A DNA stretch of 64,000 nt, taken from contig CALFSK010000050.1 in the NCBI GenBank assembly GCA_937916845.1, positions 12,312-76,311 on the forward strand. Reading direction: 5' to 3'. Position numbers and translations under genes: made by a program. How positions within the stretch are numbered: position 1 is the stretch's first letter; each line of letters begins with the position of its first letter. Shown piece by piece: positions 27,379 to 35,935 of this stretch. Origin of the DNA: an uncultured Lactobacillus sp. (GTDB lineage Bacteria > Bacillota > Bacilli > Lactobacillales > Lactobacillaceae). The notes under the pieces were generated by a model that made no database searches, was not told the origin of the DNA, and saw only the letters and a program-made list of their open reading frames with translations.

Positions 27379-28674
27379 ATGAGTGAAAACGAAAACAGTC
27401 AAAATGAGAAAAATGAACTTTTAGACGCTTTAAATAGCGTTGAAGAAGTTAACGTCGGTGACGTTGTTAAGGGTGAAGTCTTAGCAATTGACGACGACAA
27501 GCAAGTTATTGTTGGGATCCAAGGTACCGGTGTTGAAGGGGTCGTTCCTTTGAAGGAACTCTCAACACAACGGGTCGAAGATGTCAACGAAGTCGCTAAA
27601 GTTGGTGACGTCTTAGACTTGGTTGTCATTTCTCGGATTGGCAGCGACAAAGAAAACGGCAGTTATTTACTGTCACATCGTCGGTTAGAAGCTCGCAAAG
27701 TTTGGGACGATGTTGAAAAAGAATACGAAGCAGGTCATACGATTAAAGCTCCGGTAACACAAGTTGTTAAGGGCGGGTTAGTCGTTGACGCTGGTGTTCG
27801 TGGCTTCATCCCTGCCTCAATGATTGATGATCATTACGTTGAAGATTTAAACGCCTACAAAGGCCAAGAACTTGAACTTAAGATTATTGAAATTGAACCT
27901 AGCGAAAACCGTTTGATCTTATCACACCGTGCCGTTGTCGAAAAGCAACGCGAAGCACAACGTGAAGAAGCTTTGAAGACTTTACAAGCTGGTGAAACGG
28001 TTGAAGGTAAAGTTGCTCGTTTGACTAACTTCGGGGCCTTTGTTGACCTTGGCGGTATCGACGGGTTGGTTCACGTTTCTGAAATTTCATACGAACGGGT
28101 TGAAAAGCCTGCTGACGTATTGAAGGTTGGTCAAGAAGTTACGGTTAAGATTTTATCCGTTGACGCAGACCGCGAACGTGTTTCATTATCCATCAAAGCA
28201 ACCTTACCAGAACCTTGGGACGGGATTGAAGAAAAAGCGCCACAAGGTGCCGTTCTTGATGGGAAAGTTAAACGTTTGACTAGCTTTGGGGCCTTCGTTG
28301 AAGTGTTCCCTGGCGTTGAAGGTTTAGTTCACATTTCTCAAATTTCACACCAACACATTGCAACGCCAAATGACGTTTTAAAGGTTGGCCAAGAAATCAA
28401 AGTTAAGGTCTTAGATGTTCGTCCTGACGAAAAGCGCTTAGCTTTATCCATCAAAGCTTTGGAAGAAAAGCCACAAGCTGCTGAAGGCGAAGAAGAAGCC
28501 GCTCAACCAGAACGTCGTAACAACAACCGTCGTCGTAACAACAATAGTCGCGACAACCGGACTGCTAGCGAACGTTCAACGGCGAACGCCCCAGAAGAAC
28601 AAAGTGGTTTCACTTTAGGCGATTTGATCGGTAACGAATTGAAGAATGCTGGAAACAACAATGATGAAAACTAA
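27379..28674 (+). CDS. rpsA: 30S ribosomal protein S1 (four S1 domains)
   Basis: 431 residues. Four S1 OB-fold repeats are at about residues 20-90, 108-172, 190-260 and 277-346. The last two are the clearest (GKVARLTNFGAFVDLGGIDG; GKVKRLTSFGAFVEVFPGVE). The C-terminal tail is rich in Asn, Arg and Glu (RRNNNRRRNNNSRDNR). Firmicutes S1 is shorter than the six-domain E. coli protein and is thought to assist mRNA binding. AGGAGG is 9 nt before the ATG, and codon bias indicates high expression. Confidence 0.96.
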   Translation: MSENENSQNEKNELLDALNSVEEVNVGDVVKGEVLAIDDDKQVIVGIQGTGVEGVVPLKELSTQRVEDVNEVAKVGDVLDLVVISRIGSDKENGSYLLSHRRLEARKVWDDVEKEYEAGHTIKAPVTQVVKGGLVVDAGVRGFIPASMIDDHYVEDLNAYKGQELELKIIEIEPSENRLILSHRAVVEKQREAQREEALKTLQAGETVEGKVARLTNFGAFVDLGGIDGLVHVSEISYERVEKPADVLKVGQEVTVKILSVDADRERVSLSIKATLPEPWDGIEEKAPQGAVLDGKVKRLTSFGAFVEVFPGVEGLVHISQISHQHIATPNDVLKVGQEIKVKVLDVRPDEKRLALSIKALEEKPQAAEGEEEAAQPERRNNNRRRNNNSRDNRTASERSTANAPEEQSGFTLGDLIGNELKNAGNNNDEN

Positions 28675-28690
28675 TCATTGATTGAGTAAA

Positions 28691-28727
28691 AAATACCCTT
28701 CAAGCTTGCCTTGAAGGATATTTTTTT
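28691..28727 (+). terminator. Terminator after rpsA
   Basis: CCTTCAAG and CTTGAAGG form the stem, flanked by AAATA and TATTTTTTT. Confidence 0.85.
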
Positions 28728-28763
28728 ATGATTATGAATTATTTAGGCAAAGGAGGAATTTAG

Positions 28764-30074
28764 ATGGCAAAACCAGTTGTCGCCATTGTCGGGCGCCCCA
28801 ACGTTGGGAAATCGACTATTTTTAACCGGATCGCCGGTGACCGGATTTCAATTGTTGAAGATACGCCGGGGGTTACTCGTGACCGCATCTATGCGAACAG
28901 CGAGTGGCTTGGGCAGTCGTTCAGCTTAATTGACACCGGGGGGATCGACATTGAAGACGCCCCGTTCATTAAGCAAATTACGGAACAAGCCGAAATTGCG
29001 ATTGATGAAGCTGACGTGATCATTTATTTGGTTAGCGTCAAGGGTGGGGTGACCGATGCGGATGAGCACGTTGCCCAAATCTTATACCGCTCAGATAAAC
29101 CGGTCGTTTTAGGAGTCAACAAGGTCGATAATCCCGAGTTACGCTCGGAAATTTATGACTTCTATTCACTCGGTTTCGGTGATCCATACCCATTATCTGG
29201 GTCACACGGCTTAGGACTGGGTGACTTGCTAGACGCCGTCGTGAAAAACTTCCCTGAAAAAAGTGGCGAAGATGAACCTGGGACGATTCGTTTCAGTTTG
29301 ATTGGTCGGCCTAACGTTGGGAAATCTTCAATTGTCAACGCGTTATTAGGAGAAGACCGGGTCATCGTCTCAGACGTGGCTGGGACGACCCGTGATGCCA
29401 TTGACACGAAGTTTACCGATGAGGCTGGCGACCGCTTTGTCATGGTCGACACGGCCGGAATTCGTAAGAAGGGTAAAGTCTACGAAAACACCGAGCGTTA
29501 CAGTGTCATGCGGGCGTTAAAGGCCATTGACAACAGTGACGTTGCCCTGTTCGTGATTAACGGTGAAGAAGGCATTCGCGAGCAAGATAAGCGGGTCGCT
29601 GGATACGCGCACGAAGCGGGTAAGGCGATTATTATCGTGGTCAACAAGTGGGACCTGGTTAAAAAGGATAACCACACGATGAAGGAATTTGAAGCCTATA
29701 TTCGGGATCAATTCGTTTATTTGGCCTACGCACCGATTATCTTCGTTTCTGCGAAGACGACGCAACGGTTGGAACAATTACCTGCGCTGATAAAGCAAGT
29801 TAATACGAACCACATGCGTCGGATCCAGTCGTCCGTCTTAAATGATGTCATTATGGATGCGATTGCGATGAATCCGACACCAAGTGACAACGGGAAACGC
29901 TTACGGGTTTACTACGCGACTCAAGTGGCTATTCAGCCACCAACCTTCGTGGTATTCGTCAACGACCCTGATATGATGCACTTTTCGTACGAACGCTTCT
30001 TAGAAAATCAGATTCGGAACGCGTTTGATTTTACCGGAACACCGATCCACATGATCGAACGGCGCCGAAAGTAG
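28764..30074 (+). CDS. der: Ribosome biogenesis GTPase Der
   Basis: 436 residues. A tandem-GTPase protein needed for 50S subunit assembly. The first G domain has [14 protein letters not shown] (~9), [10 protein letters not shown] (~36) and NKVD (~118). The second has [14 protein letters not shown] (~180), [11 protein letters not shown] (~205), [10 protein letters not shown] and NKWD (~295). The KH-like C-terminal domain ends [16 protein letters not shown] precedes the ATG. Confidence 0.97.
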   Translation: MAKPVVAIVGRPNVGKSTIFNRIAGDRISIVEDTPGVTRDRIYANSEWLGQSFSLIDTGGIDIEDAPFIKQITEQAEIAIDEADVIIYLVSVKGGVTDADEHVAQILYRSDKPVVLGVNKVDNPELRSEIYDFYSLGFGDPYPLSGSHGLGLGDLLDAVVKNFPEKSGEDEPGTIRFSLIGRPNVGKSSIVNALLGEDRVIVSDVAGTTRDAIDTKFTDEAGDRFVMVDTAGIRKKGKVYENTERYSVMRALKAIDNSDVALFVINGEEGIREQDKRVAGYAHEAGKAIIIVVNKWDLVKKDNHTMKEFEAYIRDQFVYLAYAPIIFVSAKTTQRLEQLPALIKQVNTNHMRRIQSSVLNDVIMDAIAMNPTPSDNGKRLRVYYATQVAIQPPTFVVFVNDPDMMHFSYERFLENQIRNAFDFTGTPIHMIERRRK

Positions 30075-30171
30075 CCGGAAGCCTGTAAAACCGGCATTTT
30101 AGCACAATCAATTGGGGTTGTAAATAATTATTACTCGATTCCGATATTTTATGCAAAAGGTCTAAAAAAGC

Positions 30172-30200
30172 TTGCTATTACAGCATTCCTATGCTATCTT
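30172..30200 (+). promoter_or_regulatory. HU gene promoter
   Basis: TTGCTA (30172-30177), a 17-bp spacer and TATCTT (30195-30200), upstream of a leader of about 120 nt. Confidence 0.6.
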
Positions 30201-30205
30201 TGATG

Positions 30206-30257
30206 AAGAAATGATGCTTGTCATCGTTTCTCTCATTTTTGGACCACTCAAAAATGA
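30206..30257 (+). other. Two hairpins in the HU mRNA leader
   Basis: Hairpin 1 pairs GAAATGATG (30208-30216) with CATCGTTTC (30222-30230, one G-T). Hairpin 2 pairs TCATTTTTG (30233-30241) with CAAAAATGA (30249-30257), a perfect 9-bp stem with a 7-nt loop. Neither is followed by a U-run, so they are not obvious terminators. The role may be mRNA stability or translation control (inference). Confidence 0.55.
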
Positions 30258-30328
30258 TCATCTGGATGTACGTCATTTAAAAAAAGACTTCTACATCTTC
30301 ACTCTGTAAAGGGGAGGTGAATTCAAAC

Positions 30329-30604
30329 ATGGCAAACAAGGCTGAATTAGTTAACAATGTTGCTGCTGCAACTAACTTAACTAAGAAAGACGCAACTGCT
30401 GCAGTAGATGCAGTTTTTGCATCAATCCAAGACACTCTTGCAAAGGGTGAAAAAGTTCAACTGATCGGATTTGGTAACTTCGAAGTACGTGAACGTGCTG
30501 CTCGTAAGGGCCGTAACCCACAAACTGGTGACGAAATCCAAATTCCAGCAAGCAAAGTACCTGCATTTAAACCAGGGAAAGCATTGAAGGATGCAGTTAA
30601 ATAA
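30329..30604 (+). CDS. hup: DNA-binding protein HU
   Basis: 91 residues from the ATG at 30329, with GGGGAGGTGA 8 nt upstream; a GTG four codons earlier lies inside that site. The nucleoid-associated histone-like signature [19 protein letters not shown] is at ~46-64 and the DNA-intercalating arm ends in [16 protein letters not shown]. It is a dimer that bends DNA and is usually essential in Gram-positives. It has its own promoter and terminator and very biased codons. Confidence 0.97.
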   Translation: MANKAELVNNVAAATNLTKKDATAAVDAVFASIQDTLAKGEKVQLIGFGNFEVRERAARKGRNPQTGDEIQIPASKVPAFKPGKALKDAVK

Positions 30605-30626
30605 TTTTCATAAAGTGCAAACTTTT

Positions 30627-30661
30627 TAAGTCAGTATAGCAATCGTTATACTGGCTTTTTT
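30627..30661 (+). terminator. Terminator after the HU gene
   Basis: AAGTCAGTATA, loop GCAATCGT, TATACTGGCTT then T-run; one G-T pair in the stem. Confidence 0.88.
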
Positions 30662-30794
30662 GTACTGTTTTGCGTTATGCTTATTAGTCGAATCGCACGG
30701 CGACATTAGTTGGCGTGCAGTCATACTAACTTAAACTTGGGCTCAACCAACGGAGACGTAGTTGATGGTCCAAGTCATTCTTAAGGGGTGTACC

Positions 30795-32063
30795 ATGTCT
30801 TACTCAGAAAAAATGCTTGCCGCCTTGTCAAACGGGCAACTTGAAACGGCCAAGAAACACTTTGCCTGGGCATTACGCAAAGATGATGACGACACGTTGT
30901 TTAGCTTGGCCGAAGAACTATACGGACTCGGATTTTTAAAGCAATCCGCCCGTACTTATCAAAAACTATTAAAAAAATATCCCAATGAAGATGATTTGAA
31001 AACGGGATTGGCCGATATTGCCATTGATGAAGGCGATACAGACCTGGCCTTGGATTATTTACACCAGGTCAAGCCAGATTCACCAGCTTACGTTCAAGCA
31101 TTGCTTGTTGAAGCGGACCTGTACCAAACGCAGGAACTGTTTGAAGTGAGCGAACAAAAGCTATTGGAAGCTTACCGCATTGATTCGGACGAACCAATCG
31201 TTGAATTTGCGCTAGCCGAATTTTATTTCTTGATCCGTAACTATAATAAGGCGATTAATTTCTATTTGGACCTGATCAAAAAGGGTCAACTGGAAATTTC
31301 TAAAGTCAACTTAGTTGAACGAATCGGAGTTTCCTACGCTGAAGCCGGGCGCTTCGAACAAGCCGTCGGGTACTTAGAACAGATCAAACCGGCAAAATTA
31401 ACACCGGACAGTCAGTTTGAATTGGGCTTTACCTACTTGCAACTTGATGAACCGCGTAAGGCCATTGACGTTTTCAAAAAATTGCAGGAACAGGACTCAC
31501 AGTATGCGTCCGTCTACCCGTACTTAGCTGAAGCACAGGAAAAGCTGCATCAACTGGATCACGCATTGTTGACGCTACAAGAAGGACTAGCCGTTGACCA
31601 GTATAATGAGCAGCTCTACTTGCGGACGGCCCGCTTAGCCCTTAAATTGGATGATCAGGACCTTGCTGAGAAGTACTTGCGGGAAGGACTGAGCATTGAC
31701 CCGGATAATTTGACCACGGTCTTGGAGCTTTCTAATTTGTTAGTTCAACAAGAGCGTTATCAAGATAACGTGAACTTGTTGGATCAATACCTGCAGATTA
31801 ATGAGTTTGACCCGCAATTTTATTGGAACTTGGCGGTCTCGGACGATCACTTGGATCATTTCAAGGAAGCCCGGGATAACTACTTAGCCGCGTACCCGTT
31901 CTTTGAACATAACGTTGACTTCTTAAAACCAGCGATTTACTTCTTTAGGGAAGCTGGCATGCTCACGGAAACGGTTGCCGCTTTGCGGAACTACTTGGCC
32001 ATTGAACCAGACGACGGTGAAATGGTGGGCATGCTTGAAGACTACGAGGACCAGGGCTACTAG
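30795..32063 (+). CDS. Tetratricopeptide-repeat protein
   Basis: 422 residues from the ATG at 30795 (AAGGGGTG upstream); an in-frame TTG-ATG pair at 30762-30767 with GGAG upstream is an alternative. The chain is almost entirely TPR-like helix pairs, e.g. ALAEFYFLIRNYNKAINFYL, FELGFTYLQLDEPRKAIDVF and LYLRTARLALKLDDQDLAEK. No signal peptide or catalytic domain was seen, so it is probably a cytoplasmic scaffold. Related proteins follow hup in many lactobacilli (ypiA-like position). Function unknown. Confidence 0.87.
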   Translation: MSYSEKMLAALSNGQLETAKKHFAWALRKDDDDTLFSLAEELYGLGFLKQSARTYQKLLKKYPNEDDLKTGLADIAIDEGDTDLALDYLHQVKPDSPAYVQALLVEADLYQTQELFEVSEQKLLEAYRIDSDEPIVEFALAEFYFLIRNYNKAINFYLDLIKKGQLEISKVNLVERIGVSYAEAGRFEQAVGYLEQIKPAKLTPDSQFELGFTYLQLDEPRKAIDVFKKLQEQDSQYASVYPYLAEAQEKLHQLDHALLTLQEGLAVDQYNEQLYLRTARLALKLDDQDLAEKYLREGLSIDPDNLTTVLELSNLLVQQERYQDNVNLLDQYLQINEFDPQFYWNLAVSDDHLDHFKEARDNYLAAYPFFEHNVDFLKPAIYFFREAGMLTETVAALRNYLAIEPDDGEMVGMLEDYEDQGY

Positions 32064-32123
32064 TTGAAACCCCTTTCAAGTCTGGTAAAATAGGCTTATA
32101 CATTCTTAGGGGGGCTCAGATCC

Positions 32124-32930
32124 TTGAAAGTTAAAATTATTGCAACTGACCTTGACGGCACGTTTTTGCGGGATGACCATCAGTTTGACCGCGACCGGTT
32201 TCAGGCGCAATTAGATCAAATGAATCGCCAGGGGCAGCATTTTGTGGTTGCAAGTGGTAATCAGCTCCAACATTGTATCGACGTCTTTGACGGAATTGAC
32301 GGCGAGTTGACCTACGTAGCGGAAAACGGGGGACTCGTGATGGATAACCATGGTCAGACGTTGCATGAAAGTCTGATCGACTCAGATCTATTACGGGAAT
32401 TGTTGACCTTCGTCGCCACGACACCGGCGATGGCTGGGGTCCAGATCTCAATTTCGGGTAAGCAGGGTGCTTACATTCGACCGCAAGACGACAATCTGTT
32501 GATGCGGTACTTTTTAAGTAACCTCCACGTTGTTGATGACTTAACGACAATCAGCGACCACGTTTATAAAGTGAACTTTAGTTGGCCGGATGCGGATGCT
32601 AACGTGCACGCCGCGGCGATTAATCGGCACTTTGATCAGCGACTACGCGCAACGGTCAGTGGTGGTAATGGGCTAGACGTGATTCCACCGCACGTGCATA
32701 AAGCGGCTGGATTAGCCTATTTACAGGAACACTGGCAGGTGACACCTAGTGAGACGGCGGCATTTGGCGATAACGGTAATGACCTTGAGATGTTGCGTGA
32801 AGCGGATTACAGTTACGCGATGAAAAATGCCATTGCCCCCGTTAAACAGGTGGCAACTTACGAGACGCCCCTCGACAATAATCATGATGGCGTATTAGCA
32901 ATCATTGATGGCTTGTTGACGGACGCATAG
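32124..32930 (+). CDS. HAD-superfamily Cof-type phosphatase
   Basis: 268 residues from a TTG start with GGGGGG about 10 nt upstream. HAD motif I is IATDLDGTFLRDD at the N-terminus (nucleophile Asp at ~9). The Cof/IIB cap fills the middle, motif III is the Lys in the HKAAGLAYL region (~193), and motif IV is AAFGDNGNDLEMLREA (~215). Members dephosphorylate sugar phosphates, FMN or pyridoxal phosphate with loose specificity, so the substrate cannot be assigned. Confidence 0.9.
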   Translation: MKVKIIATDLDGTFLRDDHQFDRDRFQAQLDQMNRQGQHFVVASGNQLQHCIDVFDGIDGELTYVAENGGLVMDNHGQTLHESLIDSDLLRELLTFVATTPAMAGVQISISGKQGAYIRPQDDNLLMRYFLSNLHVVDDLTTISDHVYKVNFSWPDADANVHAAAINRHFDQRLRATVSGGNGLDVIPPHVHKAAGLAYLQEHWQVTPSETAAFGDNGNDLEMLREADYSYAMKNAIAPVKQVATYETPLDNNHDGVLAIIDGLLTDA

Positions 32931-32970
32931 TTAATGGCTAATGGATATAAATAGTTTGGGATAAAACTCA

Positions 32971-33003
32971 AAAAGCCAATCGGAAAATTTCTGGTTGGCT
33001 CTT
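32971..33003 (+). terminator. Probable terminator after the HAD gene
   Basis: AAAAGCCAATC and GGTTGGCTCTT form an imperfect stem around an 11-nt loop. Confidence 0.6.
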
Positions 33004-33023
33004 CCTATTGATATGGTCGAAAC

Positions 33024-33136
33024 GTGGTCCAAAAGGCAGTTTGTTCCGCTTAACCCGAAAGCAGTGACTATTCCAAAACCAGGAATAGTCACTGCTTTCA
33101 CGTTAATGCTCGCACACTAACCGCCTTTTGGCCCAC
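33024..33136. repeat. Long imperfect palindrome upstream of dapB
   Basis: The centre is a perfect 18-bp stem (GAAAGCAGTGACTATTCC, 33057-33074, with its complement at 33082-33099; loop AAAACCA). Outside it the flanks pair again: GTGGTCCAAAAGGC (33024-33037) with GCCTTTTGGCCCAC (33123-33136), with bulges between. It encodes no protein and looks like a dispersed palindromic element or a very stable RNA. The rest of 32931-33224 shows only the preceding terminator. Confidence 0.75.
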
Positions 33137-33224
33137 TCTATTTTTATGATGAAAGGGATTAATCTGCCGTAACCGTAGATTGTCTGCTAAAATATAATTA
33201 GTTTAACCTTGAGGAGGAATTATT

Positions 33225-34010
33225 TTGATAAAAGTAATTGTGGCCGGCTATAAAGGTCGGATGGGCAGCACCGCTGCACAAATGGTCATCGACAACCCAG
33301 ATTTTGAATTGGTGGGCGTTTTCGATGCGCGTAGTCAAGAACAAAATTTAGGTGAAGACGACCGTTTCAAGGGTCAAGACGTTCCTGCGTTTCACGATCT
33401 AAACCTAATCAAGACGGATGCCACGGTATGGATCGACTTTACGATTCCAACGGCAGTTTATGAAAACGCTAAGTTTGCGTTGAATCACGGTATTTCACCC
33501 GTTATTGGGACGACCGGGATGACCGACGAACAAGTCAAAGACTTACAAGCGTTAGCAAAAGAAAAACAAGTTGGGGGCTTAATTGCGCCAAACTTCGGGA
33601 TCAGTGCAGTCTTGTTGATGCAATTTGCACAACAGGCGGCCAAGTACTTCCCAGATGTTGAAATCATTGAAATGCACCACGACGATAAAATCGATTCACC
33701 TAGTGGGACGGCTATCAGTACGGCCAAGAAGATTGCCGAAGTACGGCAGCCTAAGCAACAAGGTAATCCAGATGCTACTGAAACGATTCCGGGTGCCCGT
33801 GGTGCTGAATACGAAGGCATGCGGATTCATGCGGTTCGGTTACCAGGATTAGTTGCCCATGAAGAAGTCATGTTTGGTGGCCCTGGTGAAGGCTTAACGA
33901 TTCGCCAAGATTCCTTTGACCGGATTTCATTTATGACCGGTGTCAAAGTTGCCGTTGAAAAAGTTAACCAGTACCATGAACTCTTCGTTGGTTTGGAGAA
34001 CTTACTATGA
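33225..34010 (+). CDS. dapB: 4-hydroxy-tetrahydrodipicolinate reductase
   Basis: 261 residues from a TTG start with GAGGAGG 8 nt upstream. It reduces the cyclic intermediate of the diaminopimelate/lysine pathway with NAD(P)H. Motifs: [13 protein letters not shown] (nucleotide binding, ~8-20), IGTTGMT (~92) and [15 protein letters not shown] (~148-162, catalytic His and Lys). It overlaps cca by 4 bp (ATGA), the usual dapB-cca coupling. No lysine riboswitch was seen upstream. Confidence 0.97.
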   Translation: MIKVIVAGYKGRMGSTAAQMVIDNPDFELVGVFDARSQEQNLGEDDRFKGQDVPAFHDLNLIKTDATVWIDFTIPTAVYENAKFALNHGISPVIGTTGMTDEQVKDLQALAKEKQVGGLIAPNFGISAVLLMQFAQQAAKYFPDVEIIEMHHDDKIDSPSGTAISTAKKIAEVRQPKQQGNPDATETIPGARGAEYEGMRIHAVRLPGLVAHEEVMFGGPGEGLTIRQDSFDRISFMTGVKVAVEKVNQYHELFVGLENLL

Positions 34011-35230
34011 TTTTGACCCAATTACCGGCAGAGTTTCAAGCAGCTAAGCCGGTTCTTGATACGATCGAGGCCGCGGGCTACGAAGCGTATTTTGTTGGGG
34101 GCTGTGTCCGGGATACGATTCTGGGCAAACCTTTACACGATGTTGATATTGCGACGAGTGCGTTTCCGGCCGAAGTAAAGGGCTTGTTTAAACGCACGGT
34201 CGATACTGGGATCGAACACGGAACGGTCATGATTTTGGATCACGGGAACGGCTATGAAACGACCACGTTTCGGACTGAATCCGGGTACCAAGACTTTCGG
34301 CGTCCCGATACCGTGACCTTTGTGCGGTCGTTAAAAGAAGATCTCAAACGACGTGACTTTACCATTAATGCGTTAGCGATGAAACCTACTGGTGAGGTCA
34401 TCGACTTGTTTGACGGTCTCGCCGACTTGAAGGCGGGCGTCTTGCGAGCAGTTGGCGTGGCGGAGGATCGGTTCCATGAAGACGCGCTGCGCATGATGCG
34501 GGCGGTTCGGTTTGCTAGTCAGCTAGATTTTGATATTGAACCGGCGACGCTTCAAGCAATCACGGACAACGCCGCCTTACTGAGCAAGATTGCCGTTGAG
34601 CGGACGCGGGTCGAATGGGAGAAGTTACTGACTGGTCAAAAGCCGGTGCGGGGATTACAGGCGCTACTTGCAACGGGACTCTATCGCTACATGCCATTAA
34701 TGGCTGACCAAAAATCAGCGTTAGAGCAGCTAGTGGCGTTACCAGCCTGGCAATTGCCGACGGTTGAAAGTGTTTGGACGTTGTTAGCCTGGTTGCGGCA
34801 AGCGCCCCAATCGGCAAACGTCCGGCGGTTATTAAAAGCTTGGAAGACGAGTAATGAGTTGATTGACCACGTGACGGCCGCTGTAAGCGCGCTGAGTGCG
34901 TTGAAGCGCAATGGTCAGCTCACTAGTCGTGAAAACTTCGACGTTGGCTTAGCGGCGCTAATAACTGCCAATCAGGTCGCAACGATGCTGGGCTTTGGTC
35001 AGTCGCAGTCACAATTAGATGCGGCGTACGCAGCGTTGCCGATCCACAACAAGCACGAACTGGCGATTAATGGTGGCGACTTATTGAAGCTGCAATTGGT
35101 CACGCCGGGGCCAGAAATGGGTCGGGTTTTGGCTGCTTGTTTGGACGCAGTAATCACTGGAAAAGTTAAAAATGAATCGACGTTATTGGTTGATTTTGCG
35201 CGGATGGTAGCGGATTCAAAAAACAATTGA
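34007..35230 (+). CDS. cca: CCA tRNA nucleotidyltransferase
   Basis: 407 residues. A class II enzyme that adds or repairs the 3' CCA end of tRNAs. The nucleotidyltransferase head has [20 protein letters not shown] (~residues 26-45) with the two metal-binding Asp and the RRDFTINA motif (~115). [20 protein letters not shown] (~157-176) is the neck, and a helical body and tail follow. Its start overlaps dapB by 4 bp. Confidence 0.96.
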   Translation: MILTQLPAEFQAAKPVLDTIEAAGYEAYFVGGCVRDTILGKPLHDVDIATSAFPAEVKGLFKRTVDTGIEHGTVMILDHGNGYETTTFRTESGYQDFRRPDTVTFVRSLKEDLKRRDFTINALAMKPTGEVIDLFDGLADLKAGVLRAVGVAEDRFHEDALRMMRAVRFASQLDFDIEPATLQAITDNAALLSKIAVERTRVEWEKLLTGQKPVRGLQALLATGLYRYMPLMADQKSALEQLVALPAWQLPTVESVWTLLAWLRQAPQSANVRRLLKAWKTSNELIDHVTAAVSALSALKRNGQLTSRENFDVGLAALITANQVATMLGFGQSQSQLDAAYAALPIHNKHELAINGGDLLKLQLVTPGPEMGRVLAACLDAVITGKVKNESTLLVDFARMVADSKNN

Positions 35231-35286
35231 TATTTTCTATTAATCTGGTACGATTAAAGTGAAACTAATTCAATGAGGTGATTGAA

Positions 35287-35754
35287 ATGAAACAGGCATT
35301 AGAAGCACTGAAATTTTATTTCCGCAATGGTGACACTTGGGAAGTTCATCACCAAGACATCTCCGATTTGTGGATCGGTCGGGTCACAACTAGTTATGGG
35401 CGAATCAAGGGTGGCGAAATGACGATCATTCATCCTTGCAAGTCCTTAAAGGCTGAATTTACACCGGATGCAGATGCAGTGGATCCTAATACGACGCAAC
35501 TTTCATCCGTAACGAGTGGGATGTTTGAACGGGTCACTCACTATCAAGACATTGAAAAAATTGATATTTTATTTGGCGATGAACGGCCAACTGAACAAAT
35601 CTACCTGCCATTTAAGCCAAAGGATATTGACGGTATCGATAACGTTTATCAAACCAGTTCGATTTCTAACGACGGCAAGTTACACTTAGTCGTTGATTCT
35701 GACCGGACGGTTGTTGACATTTACGGTGGTCAATATACGGAACCAAACCAATAA
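35287..35754 (+). CDS. Conserved hypothetical protein, 155 residues
   Basis: Start ATG at 35287, chosen because GAGGTG lies 7 nt upstream. The protein is soluble, acidic and beta-rich, with segments such as KFYFRNGDTWEVHHQDISDL (~9-28) and a central DIEKIDILFGDERPTEQIYL (~91-110). No signal peptide, membrane segment or known catalytic motif was seen. I do not recognise the family; it may be restricted to lactobacilli. It has its own strong terminator and lies between cca and an ABC-F gene. Confidence 0.75.
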   Translation: MKQALEALKFYFRNGDTWEVHHQDISDLWIGRVTTSYGRIKGGEMTIIHPCKSLKAEFTPDADAVDPNTTQLSSVTSGMFERVTHYQDIEKIDILFGDERPTEQIYLPFKPKDIDGIDNVYQTSSISNDGKLHLVVDSDRTVVDIYGGQYTEPNQ

Positions 35755-35784
35755 AATTTAACTGAGTTTGTCAGCAAACTTATC

Positions 35785-35828
35785 AATGATGTTTCAGAAA
35801 TCAGCTAATTTCTGAAACATCATTTTTT
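35785..35828 (+). terminator. Terminator, 17-bp perfect stem
   Basis: AATGATGTTTCAGAAAT and its complement around a 6-nt loop, followed by TTTT. Confidence 0.9.
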
Positions 35829-35935
35829 ATGCTTGTGATTAAACATCTGACCGTTAGCTGAGCATTGGCGGTTGAGTTTTTGCGCATTTCTAGCTAAGAT
35901 AGAATTTAATGATTAAAAAGGGTGGATCGTAGAAT

